This document shows, in pieces, positions 15,416-25,076 of a stretch of 64,000 nt of DNA; the stretch's first letter is position 1, and every line of letters begins with the position of its first letter. The DNA comes from JADHMP01 sp964386915 (GTDB lineage Bacteria > Bacteroidota > Bacteroidia > Flavobacteriales > Flavobacteriaceae): assembly GCA_964386915.1 (NCBI GenBank), contig CAYLUQ010000004.1:1-64000 (forward strand), written 5' to 3'. The notes under the pieces are model-generated. The model was not told where the DNA came from. It worked only from the letters and a program-made list of their open reading frames with translations, and ran no database searches. The position numbers were made by a program, and so were the translations under genes.

Positions 15416-18025
15416 CTATTTGATTAAAACCTTTGCTTCCTCCAAGGCCGATTCAATTCCCTTGGGATTTTTTCCTCCGGCTGTGGCAAAGAAATTTTGA
15501 CCCCCGCCACCACCTTGAATATGTTTGCCAAGTGTTCGTATGATATGGCCTGCATCCCAGCCTTTTTCACTAACCAGCTTGGGTGAAATATAACAACTCA
15601 AAAGGGCTTTATCATTCTGTTCGGCACCGAGCACAATAAAGGCAGCCTCTTTTTCTTTGGCCAGATCAAAACATAATGTTTTCAGTCCGGCTGCGTCAGT
15701 TGCCACTTTTTGGGCTAAAAAAGCTACTTCAGAAAACAATTCAAATTTGGGTAATAATTCTTGCTTAAAGGCTTCTAATTTTAGCTTACTTAAAGCAGCA
15801 ACCTCTTTTTTTAAGGCACTATTTTCGTCGTTTAAATTCGCAATGGCCTTGAGGGTGTCTTGTGGCTGGTTGAGTAGGGAATGAACTTGTTCTAACAACT
15901 GCGATTGGGTTTCAAAATGATGTTTTACGGCATCACCTGTAATGGCTTCAATTCGTCTAACGCCGGCTGCAACAGCTGATTCTGATACAATTTTAAAATG
16001 CCACAAAGCAGCGGTATTGTTCACATGTGTACCTCCGCAGAGTTCAATGGATTGACCAAATCGAATGGTGCGCACCTTATCGCCATATTTTTCTCCAAAC
16101 AAAGCCATAGCCCCGGCATCTAACGCCTCTTGATAGGGCACAGCGCGATTTTCTTCCAACGGTATTTGTTCTTGGATTCTGGCATTAACAAATTGTTCAA
16201 CCGCTTTAAGCGTATCAGCATCTACTTTGGCAAAATGGGAAAAATCAAATCTAAAAATGCCCGAATGCACCATAGAGCCTTTTTGTTCTACATGAGTTCC
16301 CAAAAGGGTTCGCAAAGCCTGATGCAAAAGATGGGTGGCGGTATGGTTGGCTGCTGTTTTGGTACGTTGCTTTTCGTCTACCACGGCTGTAAAAGTTCCC
16401 GCTGGCTTTTCTGGAAGCGTTTTAGAAAGGTGAACAATGAGGTTGTTTTCTTTTTTGGTATCAATGATATAGCACACCGACCCATTTGCAGCTTCCAAAT
16501 AGCCTTTGTCTCCCACTTGCCCTCCTGCCTCAGCATAAAAAGGAGTTTTGTCAAAAACCAATTGATAAAAATCACCGTCTTTTTTGGTGTTCATTTTTCG
16601 ATAGCGAAGCAACTGTATGGTTTCTTTGAGGGAGTCATAACCCACAAATTGGGTAGTTTCTTTGTCATTGAGTATTATCCAGTCTCCAACTTGGCTACCT
16701 GCCGCTGCTCTTGAACGTTCTTTTTGTTGTTGCATGGCAACCGTAAACCCTTTTTCGTCTACGGTATAGCCTCGTTCTGAGGCAATAAGGGCGGTTAAAT
16801 CAAAGGGGAAACCAAAGGTGTCATAAAGTTCAAAAGCCTTTTCTCCGGGCACTTGTTTGGTTTCTTTTTGGAGCACTTCATCCAACAATATAAGCCCTTG
16901 TTGCAGAGTTTTTAAAAACGAAATTTCTTCTTCCTTAATCACATTAAAGGCCAGTTGTTGTTCTTTGAGGAGTTCTGGAAAAACAGAGCCCATTTGCTGG
17001 GCAAGGGTTGCTACCAATTGATGGATAAAGGGCTCTTTTTGATTTAAAAAGGTAAATCCATAGCGAATAGCACGACGCAAAATTCGGCGAATCACATAGC
17101 CTGCACCGATATTACTCGGCAATTGTCCATCGGCAATGGCAAAATAAACCGTACGAACGTGGTCTGCAATGACGCGTATTGCCCGATCAATTTCTATTTT
17201 TTTTCCGTAATGTTGTTTTGTGAGGGTTTCAATTTCTACAATAAGAGGCGTAAACACATCGGAATCATAGGTGGCTGTTTTGTTTTGCAACACCATGCAC
17301 AAACGTTCAAAACCCATGCCAGTATCAACATGTTGCTGGGGTAAGGTTTCTAAGCTTCCATCGGCTTTTCTATTAAATGAAATGAAAACCAAGTTCCATA
17401 TTTCAATCACCTCAGGGTGGTCTTGGTTAACCAAACTAGCTCCTGGCACTTTCTTTTTTTCTTCTGCAGAACGCAAATCGATGTGAATTTCTGAACACGG
17501 ACCGCATGGGCCTTGGTCTCCCATTTCCCAAAAATTGTCTTTTTTATTGCCTAACAAAATGCGTTCTTTTGGCACAACCTCCTCCCAAAGAGCAGCGGCC
17601 TCCTCATCTTTTTCAAGGCTTTCGTCTGGAGCACCTTCAAAAATGGTGACATATAAATTTTCTGGATCAATTTTATACCAATCGGTTAGCAATTCCCACG
17701 CCCATAAAATGGCTTCCTTTTTGAAATAATCTCCAAAGCTCCAGTTGCCGAGCATTTCAAAAAAGGTATGGTGATAGGTGTCAATTCCAACCTCCTCCAA
17801 ATCGTTGTGCTTTCCCGAAACTCGAAGGCATTTTTGAGTGTCGGCCACCCGGAGTGAAGTGGGCTTGGCAGTTCCTAAAAAATAATCTTTAAATTGGTTC
17901 ATCCCAGCGTTTGTAAACATCAACGTAGGATCATTTTTGATTACCATAGGAGCGGAGGGCACAATTTCATGTTGCTTGGAGGCAAAGAAATCTAAAAACT
18001 TTTGTCGAACTTCTGCTGACTTCAT
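15416..18025 (-). CDS. alaS: alanyl-tRNA synthetase
   Basis: 869 residues, standard length. The N-terminal class II catalytic domain begins FLDFFASKQHEIVPSAP, with MFTNAGMNQFKDYF and GRWFE-like EMGDQGPCGPCSEIH. The editing domain carries HTATHLLHQALR (metal ligands) and the distal CGGTH. The C-terminal oligomerisation/C-Ala domain ends with a Gly-rich stretch (IQGGGGGQNFFATAGG). It charges tRNA-Ala and hydrolyses mischarged Ser and Gly. Divergent from the M23 peptidase gene. Confidence 0.98.
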   Translation of the reverse strand: MKSAEVRQKFLDFFASKQHEIVPSAPMVIKNDPTLMFTNAGMNQFKDYFLGTAKPTSLRVADTQKCLRVSGKHNDLEEVGIDTYHHTFFEMLGNWSFGDYFKKEAILWAWELLTDWYKIDPENLYVTIFEGAPDESLEKDEEAAALWEEVVPKERILLGNKKDNFWEMGDQGPCGPCSEIHIDLRSAEEKKKVPGASLVNQDHPEVIEIWNLVFISFNRKADGSLETLPQQHVDTGMGFERLCMVLQNKTATYDSDVFTPLIVEIETLTKQHYGKKIEIDRAIRVIADHVRTVYFAIADGQLPSNIGAGYVIRRILRRAIRYGFTFLNQKEPFIHQLVATLAQQMGSVFPELLKEQQLAFNVIKEEEISFLKTLQQGLILLDEVLQKETKQVPGEKAFELYDTFGFPFDLTALIASERGYTVDEKGFTVAMQQQKERSRAAAGSQVGDWIILNDKETTQFVGYDSLKETIQLLRYRKMNTKKDGDFYQLVFDKTPFYAEAGGQVGDKGYLEAANGSVCYIIDTKKENNLIVHLSKTLPEKPAGTFTAVVDEKQRTKTAANHTATHLLHQALRTLLGTHVEQKGSMVHSGIFRFDFSHFAKVDADTLKAVEQFVNARIQEQIPLEENRAVPYQEALDAGAMALFGEKYGDKVRTIRFGQSIELCGGTHVNNTAALWHFKIVSESAVAAGVRRIEAITGDAVKHHFETQSQLLEQVHSLLNQPQDTLKAIANLNDENSALKKEVAALSKLKLEAFKQELLPKFELFSEVAFLAQKVATDAAGLKTLCFDLAKEKEAAFIVLGAEQNDKALLSCYISPKLVSEKGWDAGHIIRTLGKHIQGGGGGQNFFATAGGKNPKGIESALEEAKVLIK

Positions 18026-18090
18026 TCTGGAAACTACTATTTATTTTAGGATTTAAGCTCTACTCTAAATCGCATTTAAGCAGATATTGG

Positions 18091-18098
18091 TATATTTG
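18091..18098 (+). promoter_or_regulatory. -7 box upstream of the M23 peptidase gene
   Basis: TATATTTG matches TAnnTTTG and gives a leader of roughly 45 bases. The leader contains an imperfect inverted repeat centred on TGCA (about 18107-18131: TTTTCTTTTTGC / GCAAAAGAAAA). Confidence 0.5.
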
Positions 18099-18149
18099 CA
18101 GTATTATTTTCTTTTTGCAAAAGAAAAGAAAATTTATAAGATATAGTTT

Positions 18150-19127
18150 ATGAGTAAGGTCAAATATTATTACGATCCGGAAACTTTATCCTACCGCCCT
18201 ATAGAAGTTACACACAAACTTCGTATTTCCAATTTTGTATTGTTTATACTTTCTTCCTTTTTGTTTGGGTTGGTGAGTCTATTCATTCTTCTCAATTCTA
18301 ATTGGATGAGCACGCCCACAGAAATTTATCAAGCAAGGGAGTTGGAGAATTACAAAATTCAATTTGACATTCTCAATAAAAAACTCAATCAAGTGGAAGC
18401 CGTTTTGGCCGATATTGAACAACGAGACAACACGCTCTACAGACTCTATTTTGAAGCAAGCCCCATTCCAGAAGAACAACGGAGAGCTGGTTTTGGAGGG
18501 ATCAATCGCTACAAAGCTTTGGAAGGTTATGACAATTCAGAGTTGATTAAAAACACCACCGAACGGCTAGATGTTTTGATTAAGCAAACCGTGGTGCAAT
18601 CGCGCTCATTGGATGAAATTGAAAAATTAGCCGCCAACAGAGCCGAATTGATAAAGGCCATTCCTTCTATTCAACCCATTAGAAATGAAGACTTATCGAG
18701 AATAGCCTCCGGATTTGGAAAACGAAAAGACCCATTCACCAAATTGTGGAGAATGCACTCCGGAATCGACTTTACAGCCAAAAAAGGAACCCCTGTTTAT
18801 GCCACCGGAGACGGTATGGTGAAACGAGCCGACAACCGTTCTTCTGGCTATGGAAAACACATTCGTGTAGATCATGGCTATGGCTATGTATCACTCTATG
18901 CCCATTTAAGCGGCTATAATGTGCGAAGAGGGCAACGGGTTAAAAGGGGTGAAATTATTGGTTATGTGGGCAATACCGGTCGATCGGCAGGTTCACACCT
19001 TCACTATGAAATTTTTAAAGACGGTAAACGCATTGACCCCATCAACTTTTACTATGGCAATCTTTCCCCTGAAGAGTATGAAGCTTTAATTGAACAAGCT
19101 AAGCTAGAAAACCAATCCTGGGATTAA
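18150..19127 (+). CDS. M23 family metallopeptidase (LytM-like), membrane-anchored
   Basis: 325 residues. A short cytoplasmic N-terminus is followed by one membrane segment (about 28-50, FVLFILSSFLFGLVSLFILL), a coiled coil (about 60-180), and a C-terminal LytM domain. Zinc ligands: His and Asp in MHSGIDF and the HLHYE motif; YAHLSGYNVRRGQRVKRGEIIGYVGNTGRS is typical. It cleaves, or activates others to cleave, peptidoglycan crosslinks in the periplasm. The MerR gene follows after 1 bp. The alaS - M23 - MerR order is common in flavobacteria (established pattern, from memory). Confidence 0.95.
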   Translation: MSKVKYYYDPETLSYRPIEVTHKLRISNFVLFILSSFLFGLVSLFILLNSNWMSTPTEIYQARELENYKIQFDILNKKLNQVEAVLADIEQRDNTLYRLYFEASPIPEEQRRAGFGGINRYKALEGYDNSELIKNTTERLDVLIKQTVVQSRSLDEIEKLAANRAELIKAIPSIQPIRNEDLSRIASGFGKRKDPFTKLWRMHSGIDFTAKKGTPVYATGDGMVKRADNRSSGYGKHIRVDHGYGYVSLYAHLSGYNVRRGQRVKRGEIIGYVGNTGRSAGSHLHYEIFKDGKRIDPINFYYGNLSPEEYEALIEQAKLENQSWD

Positions 19128-19128
19128 A

Positions 19129-19458
19129 ATGTCTTTTGAGCGTCTCCCGGAAAAACGATATTATGCTATTGGAGAAGTAGCCAAGGCGTTTGATGTGAAA
19201 CCCTCACTACTGCGGTTTTGGGAAAATGAATTTGACACCCTAATACCCAAAAAAAACAACAAAGGCACGCGAAAATATACCCCAGAAAACGTTCAATTAA
19301 TTCAATTGATCTATCATTTGGTGAAAGAAAAGGGAATGACGCTTTCAGGGGCTAAAAAGCACTTAAAACACATGCGCAAGCCCGAGGCCAAAATCCTCTT
19401 ACTCGACAAACTCAAACAAATACGGGCAGAGCTGCAAAGCATCAAAGATCAGTTGTAG
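19129..19458 (+). CDS. MerR family transcriptional regulator
   Basis: 109 residues. The MerR helix-turn-helix is at the N-terminus (RYYAIGEVAKAFDVKPSLLRFWENEF) with the wing around GTRKYTPENVQLI, then the helical KEKGMTLSGAKKHLK. A short C-terminal helix allows dimerisation, but there is no effector domain or conserved metal-binding Cys. It starts 1 bp after the M23 stop, so the pair is probably one operon. Target unknown. Ends 2 bp before the convergent der stop. Confidence 0.93.
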   Translation: MSFERLPEKRYYAIGEVAKAFDVKPSLLRFWENEFDTLIPKKNNKGTRKYTPENVQLIQLIYHLVKEKGMTLSGAKKHLKHMRKPEAKILLLDKLKQIRAELQSIKDQL

Positions 19459-19460
19459 CG

Positions 19461-20765
19461 CTATTTTTTTCTAAAATAAATTTGAATAGGCACTCCCTCA
19501 AAGGAGTATTTTTCACGAATTTGATTTTCCAAAAAGCGACGATAAGGGTCTTTTAGATATTGCGGCAGATTGCAGAAGAAGGCAAATTGTGGGTGTTCGG
19601 TAGGAAGCTGCGTACAAAACTTGATTTTGATGTGTTTTCCTTTATAAGATGGAGGTGGTTGACGTTCAATGATGGGTAGCATCACTTCGTTAAACTTTTT
19701 AGTGGGAATGCGGTGTGATCTGTTTTCATAAACTTGAACCGCTGTTTCTATGGCTTTATAAATACGCTGTTTGGTTTTAGCCGAAATAAATAAAATGGGC
19801 ACATCAACAAAAGGCTCCATTTGCTTTTTTATTCGGGTTTCAAATTGCTTAACCGATTGGGTTTCTTTTTCAACTAAATCCCACTTATTAACCAAAACCA
19901 CTATGCCTTTATTGTTGCGATGAGCCAACCAAAAAATATTTTGTACCTGCCCATCAAATCCTCGGGTAGCGTCTACCACCAACAAACAAACATCACAGTG
20001 CTCAATGGCCCGCACGGAACGCATCACGGAATAAAACTCTAACGATTCTTTTACTTTTGCTTTGCGGCGAATGCCTGCCGTATCTACCAAATTGAACTGA
20101 AAACCGAAGCGGGTATAGGGGGTGTCAATGCTGTCTCTGGTAGTGCCGGCTTCGGGGGTCACAATATAACGCTCCTCTCCAATTAAAGCATTGATAAGAG
20201 AAGATTTTCCAGCATTAGGTCTACCCACAACGGCAAAACGAGGGAGGGGATTTTCTGGAGGAGGTGCTTCCTCTGGAAGTTCTTTCACCAAGGCATCCAA
20301 TAGTTCTCCACTGCCCCCTCCGTTGATAGAAGAAACGGCATATATAGGATCAAATCCTAAACTATAAAATTCGGCCATATCATGAACCCGCTTGGCGTTA
20401 TCTACTTTATTCACCACTAGAAAAACAGGCTTGTGAGAACGTCTGAGTAATTGTGATACAATTTCATCCATTCCTGTGATGCCGTCGGTAACATCTACCA
20501 TAAACAAAATTAAGTCGGCTTCTTCTATGGCAAGGGTAACTTGTTTGTCTATTTCTTGCTGAAAAACATCTTCGCTACCTTCCACATACCCTCCTGTGTC
20601 AATAAGCGTAAAAGTCTTGCCATTCCAATCGGCCTTGCCATAATGACGGTCTCTAGTCACCCCACTAATGGCATCAACAATGGCCTCCCGTTTTTGGATC
20701 ATTCGATTGAAAAAAGTTGATTTCCCTACATTGGGCCTTCCTACTATGGCAACTATACTTGGCAT
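19461..20765 (-). CDS. der: ribosome-biogenesis GTPase Der (EngA)
   Basis: 434 residues. Tandem GTPase domains: the first has GRPNVGKSTFFN, DTGG and NKVD; the second has GRPNAGKSSLIN, DTAGI and NKWD. A KH-like domain closes the protein (KFCTQLPTEHPQFAFFCN). It acts in 50S subunit assembly. A -7 box TACTTTTG (complement of 20780-20787) lies 15 bp upstream. Confidence 0.98.
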   Translation of the reverse strand: MPSIVAIVGRPNVGKSTFFNRMIQKREAIVDAISGVTRDRHYGKADWNGKTFTLIDTGGYVEGSEDVFQQEIDKQVTLAIEEADLILFMVDVTDGITGMDEIVSQLLRRSHKPVFLVVNKVDNAKRVHDMAEFYSLGFDPIYAVSSINGGGSGELLDALVKELPEEAPPPENPLPRFAVVGRPNAGKSSLINALIGEERYIVTPEAGTTRDSIDTPYTRFGFQFNLVDTAGIRRKAKVKESLEFYSVMRSVRAIEHCDVCLLVVDATRGFDGQVQNIFWLAHRNNKGIVVLVNKWDLVEKETQSVKQFETRIKKQMEPFVDVPILFISAKTKQRIYKAIETAVQVYENRSHRIPTKKFNEVMLPIIERQPPPSYKGKHIKIKFCTQLPTEHPQFAFFCNLPQYLKDPYRRFLENQIREKYSFEGVPIQIYFRKK

Positions 20766-20779
20766 GGATTAATTTTATG

Positions 20780-20787
20780 CAAAAGTA
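20780..20787 (-). promoter_or_regulatory. der promoter -7 box
   Basis: On the minus strand TACTTTTG matches TAnnTTTG, 14 bases before the der ATG. No clear TTG at the right spacing. Confidence 0.5.
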
Positions 20788-20893
20788 GACTATTTCAAAA
20801 AATGCCCTATGAAGGAGGGTGATTTATTCCATTAGATGAGGCCAAAATCATGTTTAGAAAATGATTTACCTTTATAAAACCAAATAGGCATAG

Positions 20894-21958
20894 ATGATTC
20901 ATATATTAGTAGTTGGCTGTGGAAATATGGGGGCTTCTCATGCCTTGGCCTATGAAAAACATCCCGGATTTTCGATTTGTGGTTTAGTCTCTCGAGGCAC
21001 TAGTAAAGAAACTCTCAACACAGCCCTAAAGGGCAATTACCCTCTTTTTGATTCTTTTGAAAAAGCTTTAAACACTACAAAACCTCAAGCCGTTTGCATT
21101 AGCACCTATCCTGAAACTCACGAGCCATATGCCCTAGCGGCCTTAGCGGCCGGGTGTCATGTCTTTTTAGAAAAACCTATTGCCACTACTCCTGAAGCAG
21201 GCCAGCGCATTTTAGAAAAAATGAAGGCCACTAATAAAAAGGTAGTGATAGGTTATATTTTGCGGCATCATCCGGTGTGGCAAGAATTTATAGCCCAAAG
21301 CAGAACATTGGGCAAACCATTGGTGATGCGGATGAACCTCAACCAACAAAGTAGGGGCAAAATGTGGACGGTGCATCAAAACCTGATGCAATCTTTGAGT
21401 CCTATTGTAGATTGTGGGGTGCATTATTTGGATGTGATGTGTCAAATGACCGCTTCGCCCCCTGAAAGTGTAAGTGCCATTGGGGTTCGTCTAACCGATG
21501 CCATTCCAGAATCCAACTACAACTACGGTCAACTTCAAATTCGGTTTCAAGACGGCTCTGTGGGTTGGTATGAAGCCGGTTGGGGGCCCATGATTAGTGA
21601 AACGGCTCATTTTATTAAAGATGTCTTTGGACCCAAAGGAGCTGTGTCATTGTTGCAAGAAGGACAACAAACCGATGCTGTTGAAGGACACACCCAAACT
21701 GACATCATGTTGCTTCATAAAGCAGCTCTTGATGCTGAAAATCATTTTGTGGAACCCGATGAGAAAAAAACCTTTGAGGAGGCCCCTTCACACCAAGATT
21801 TATGCGATTTGGAACAGGCCTATTTTTATAAGAGCATAACCGAAAATATAGACCTAACTTCTCATGTGCAAGAGGCCATCACGAGTTTAGCCATTGCAAT
21901 GGCTTGCGACGAAGCGGTTAAGACAGGAAAAACTGTGTTTTTGAATACCACAACATGA
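20894..21958 (+). CDS. Gfo/Idh/MocA family oxidoreductase
   Basis: 354 residues. The N-terminal Rossmann fold starts ILVVGCGNMGASHALAYEKHPGF, with AVCISTYPETHEPYALAALAAGCHVFLEKPIATT carrying the EKP catalytic lysine in its last third. The C-terminal half is the Gfo/Idh substrate domain; MQSLSPIVDCGVHYLDVM holds the DxxxH-like pair. Likely an NAD(P)-dependent sugar or cyclitol dehydrogenase; substrate unknown. A -7 variant TACCTTTA lies at 20867-20874. Its stop overlaps the start of the cytochrome gene (ATGA), so the two are coupled. Confidence 0.9.
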   Translation: MIHILVVGCGNMGASHALAYEKHPGFSICGLVSRGTSKETLNTALKGNYPLFDSFEKALNTTKPQAVCISTYPETHEPYALAALAAGCHVFLEKPIATTPEAGQRILEKMKATNKKVVIGYILRHHPVWQEFIAQSRTLGKPLVMRMNLNQQSRGKMWTVHQNLMQSLSPIVDCGVHYLDVMCQMTASPPESVSAIGVRLTDAIPESNYNYGQLQIRFQDGSVGWYEAGWGPMISETAHFIKDVFGPKGAVSLLQEGQQTDAVEGHTQTDIMLLHKAALDAENHFVEPDEKKTFEEAPSHQDLCDLEQAYFYKSITENIDLTSHVQEAITSLAIAMACDEAVKTGKTVFLNTTT

Positions 21959-23154
21959 GATTCGTTTATCCATTTTATAAACTTCTTATACTACTCTTGG
22001 GTTTTGCATCTTGTCAAAACTTCCAAACCAGTGAGGTGGCACTGACGCCCTTGGCGCAACACCCCAATGGCATGCTCTATGTGGGGATGGAAACCTGCCT
22101 TGAATGTCATGCTGACCTGGTGCAAAGCCATCTGCTAACGCCGCATTACAATACATCAAAACAAACCACCCTAGGTGCTTTAGAAAACTTATTAGCTAAT
22201 TCAAATACAACCGTAAAACTAAACGATGGGACTTCACTATTCATTGAAAAAGAAGGCCAACAAGTGGTGCAAAAAGCGTTTGCTCCTACTTCTCAAGAAC
22301 CTCTATACGCTAAAACAATGGATATTGCCATTGGCTCCGGAAAAAAAATTGGGCAAACATTTCTCAACTGGGAAGAGAGTTCTCTTTTTCAACTTCAAGC
22401 ATCGCATTTTAATCCACTTAATCAATGGATCAACAGCCCTGGTTATGGTTCTTTTTTAGCCCCTAAAAGACCCATATTTCCACGCTGCCTAGAATGCCAC
22501 GCAACCTATGCCCAGCCCGAGAATCCGAATAGTCCCATGGAAAACAACCGCTATGTTCAAAACCAAATTGTTTATGGCATTGATTGCCAACGGTGCCATG
22601 GCCCAGTGGTGGAGCATGTGAACTACCACCGTAAAAATCCTATGGATTCTATTGGAAAAAATATTTTAAAATACAGCCAACTTAGTCGAGAGCAAAGATT
22701 AGATATGTGTGCGCTTTGCCATCAGGGTACACTTGAACAAAGCAACCAAAAAAGTTTTGCCTTTCAACCTGGAGACCGTCTCAACAATTTTAGAACTCAA
22801 ATAAACACACAGGCTAACAAGCAAGTGGCAGATGTTCATGCCAATCAGGTAGCTTTGCTTCGCTCTAGTGCGTGTTTTCAACAAACAAAAACTATGGATT
22901 GTATGACCTGTCACAACCCCCACCGGGCTGAAGCTGGAAATCGGGTTAAATTCAATGCCATTTGTGCTTCCTGCCATCAGGGTGTGACACACACTCCTGC
23001 TGAAAATGCAACTCTTCTTAAAACTACTTTTTCAGATTGTGTTCAATGTCATATGCCCCTGCAAGACAGTTCTATGATGAAACTAGAATTGGAGTTAGAC
23101 AGCCTCTTTCCGGTGCAAGTTAGAACCCACAAGATTGGAATTTATGGGGAATAA
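21955..23154 (+). CDS. heptahaem c-type cytochrome lipoprotein
   Basis: 399 residues. Signal peptide with lipobox (LLLGFASC). Seven CxxCH haem motifs in order: CLECH, CLECH, CQRCH, CALCH, CMTCH, CASCH and CVQCH. The spacing and the 'HNPH' following CMTCH resemble the multihaem cytochrome c554/NrfA-associated families; there is no TPR region, which many relatives carry. Probably periplasmic-facing electron transfer or a redox enzyme. Translationally coupled to the oxidoreductase upstream (4-bp overlap) and overlapping DUF6624 downstream by 11 bp. Confidence 0.9.
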   Translation: MRFVYPFYKLLILLLGFASCQNFQTSEVALTPLAQHPNGMLYVGMETCLECHADLVQSHLLTPHYNTSKQTTLGALENLLANSNTTVKLNDGTSLFIEKEGQQVVQKAFAPTSQEPLYAKTMDIAIGSGKKIGQTFLNWEESSLFQLQASHFNPLNQWINSPGYGSFLAPKRPIFPRCLECHATYAQPENPNSPMENNRYVQNQIVYGIDCQRCHGPVVEHVNYHRKNPMDSIGKNILKYSQLSREQRLDMCALCHQGTLEQSNQKSFAFQPGDRLNNFRTQINTQANKQVADVHANQVALLRSSACFQQTKTMDCMTCHNPHRAEAGNRVKFNAICASCHQGVTHTPAENATLLKTTFSDCVQCHMPLQDSSMMKLELELDSLFPVQVRTHKIGIYGE

Positions 23155-23779
23155 TTCCCATCCAAAAACCAACAATTGGATGAAACATTCCTCTCATGCT
23201 GCTACATTAATCGCCATGCAAGAAGCAGACTTGGCCTATAGAGAAAAATTGATTCAACAAGGTCTGTTGGGAAAAGGTTACAATGCTGGCATGGAAAAAT
23301 TACACCTTGAACATGCTACTCAGTTAGAAAAAATTATAGCCGAAATTGGCTATCCAACCTCCAAAAAAGTTGGTCAACAAGCCAGTGAAGCGGCTTGGTT
23401 AATAGTGCAACACGCCATAAGTTGGCCAGACTTTATGAAAAAATGTTCCCGCTTATTGGAACAAGAGGTAGCGCAAGGAAACGGGAATCAAAAAAACTTG
23501 GCCTACCTCATTGATCGAATTGCTACCCTCGAAGAAAAACCCCAAAGCTATGGCACCCAGTTTGATTGGAACGAAAAAGGTGTTTTAGATCCCTTGCCTA
23601 TGGAAGACATCTCCCTAGTGAATGCAAGAAGAAAAAACTTAGGGCTTCCCACTGTAGAAGAACAAACAAAACTGCTTCGCCAACGTGCCAAACAAGAAGG
23701 CCAACAACCTCCTCCCGATATTAAAAAACACTTAGCAGAACTTAGAGCTTGGAAACTAAAAGTGGGATGGATTTCTTGA
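23144..23779 (+). CDS. DUF6624-like protein
   Basis: 211 residues from ATG 23144 (an in-frame TTG at 23135 is an alternative; ATG 23180 also possible). Mostly helical, with AMQEADLAYREKLIQQG, an AAWLIVQHA.SWPDFMKKC helix, AYLIDRIA and YGTQF, and a C-terminal DISLVNARRKNLGLPTVEE. These are features of DUF6624. No signal peptide is seen. Overlap with the cytochrome gene suggests translation coupling. Role unknown. Confidence 0.75.
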   Translation: MGNNSHPKTNNWMKHSSHAATLIAMQEADLAYREKLIQQGLLGKGYNAGMEKLHLEHATQLEKIIAEIGYPTSKKVGQQASEAAWLIVQHAISWPDFMKKCSRLLEQEVAQGNGNQKNLAYLIDRIATLEEKPQSYGTQFDWNEKGVLDPLPMEDISLVNARRKNLGLPTVEEQTKLLRQRAKQEGQQPPPDIKKHLAELRAWKLKVGWIS

Positions 23780-23945
23780 TTGTTGACTACAAATTCTTTT
23801 TTGGGGCAAAGGCTGGATGCATTCCTCCACGTTGTTACGCAATGGACCAATAAGGAGAACAGCCCAAAGAAACTCCTATTGCTTTACAGTTTTATTTTTT
23901 CTTATGTTCTCAAGACGATTCAAGCATCACTTGACCCCAAAATAA

Positions 23946-23971
23946 AAACTCCTTGATTTCTCAAGGAGTTT
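23946..23971 (-). terminator. terminator of tRNA-fMet
   Basis: AAACTCCTTGA and TCAAGGAGTTT form a perfect 11-bp stem with a 4-base loop. On the minus strand it ends in GTTTTTATTTT, a good U-tract, directly downstream of the tRNA. Confidence 0.88.
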
Positions 23972-23976
23972 CTTAG

Positions 23977-24049
<73 letters not shown>

Positions 24050-24058
24050 ATGTGAGCG

Positions 24059-24066
24059 CAAATATA
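24059..24066 (-). promoter_or_regulatory. tRNA-fMet promoter -7 box
   Basis: On the minus strand TATATTTG matches TAnnTTTG, 10 bases before the tRNA 5' end. A TTG (complement of 24087-24089) lies 20 bases upstream, close to the optimal spacing. Confidence 0.65.
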
Positions 24067-24124
24067 TAAACTTTAGTTCCCCAATCCAAGTGTTTGGACA
24101 TGAAGTCTGTATCTTTACTCCCTA

Positions 24125-25018
24125 ATGACAGCAAAGACAGCACATAAATCGGGTTTTATTTCCATTATTGGCAATCCAAACGTGGGTAAATCAACCTTGA
24201 TGAACGCATTAATCGGAAAAAATCTATCCATTATCACCGCCAAAGCGCAAACAACAAGACATCGGATTTTAGGCATAGTGAATGGAGCCGATTTTCAGAT
24301 GGTTTTTTCAGACACACCCGGAATTATTAAACCTGCCTATGAAATGCAAAATTCGATGATGAATTTTGTTAAAGAATCTCTCGTAGATGCAGATGTTTTA
24401 CTCTACCTCGTAAGTGGAGAAGACCTAGTGTTAAAAGACGAAGCCTTGCTTAACAAGATTAAAAAAACTAAAATACCCCTTGTCATTCTCATCAACAAGA
24501 TTGATACTGTCGAGCAAAACCAACTTGAGGAGACCGTCCAAAAAATGGAAGGGCTCTTTCCCCAAGCCACCATTTTTCCTATTTCTGCTCTCACCGGATT
24601 TTATATTCCTGAACTTTTAACTTTTTTATTACAGCAGCTTCCTGAAAGCCCGGCCTATTTTCCTAAAGATCAACTGACCGATAAACCTGAACGATTTTTT
24701 GTGAATGAAGCTATTCGCAAACAAATTTTAGAACACTACACCAAAGAAATTCCCTATTCGGTTGAAGTGGTGACAGAAGAATTTTTGGAAGAGGAAAATA
24801 TCATTCGTATTCGATCCCTCATCATGGTGGAGCGCAACACCCAAAAGGGGATTCTTATAGGACATAAAGGTAGCGCTCTAAAGCGTGTAGGCATTGGAGC
24901 CCGTAAAAATTTGCAGGACTTTTTTGGCAAAAAAGTTCATTTAGAATTGGTCGTTAAAGTGTCTAAAAATTGGCGTTCTGACAGTCAACAACTCAAACGA
25001 TTTGGCTATTCTAATTAA
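24125..25018 (+). CDS. era: GTPase Era
   Basis: 297 residues. GTPase domain: G1 GNPNVGKSTLMN, G2 area TTRHRILG, G3 DTPG, G4 NKID, G5 ISALTG. C-terminal KH domain includes the GILIGHKGSALKRVG loop. Binds 16S rRNA 3' end in 30S assembly. Starts at ATG 24125, 75 bp from the divergent tRNA-fMet. Confidence 0.98.
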   Translation: MTAKTAHKSGFISIIGNPNVGKSTLMNALIGKNLSIITAKAQTTRHRILGIVNGADFQMVFSDTPGIIKPAYEMQNSMMNFVKESLVDADVLLYLVSGEDLVLKDEALLNKIKKTKIPLVILINKIDTVEQNQLEETVQKMEGLFPQATIFPISALTGFYIPELLTFLLQQLPESPAYFPKDQLTDKPERFFVNEAIRKQILEHYTKEIPYSVEVVTEEFLEEENIIRIRSLIMVERNTQKGILIGHKGSALKRVGIGARKNLQDFFGKKVHLELVVKVSKNWRSDSQQLKRFGYSN

Positions 25019-25076
25019 GGAAGAACACAAGAGCTAATTCAAAATTTTTATCTTTAGTTAGATTTAAATTTATCCG

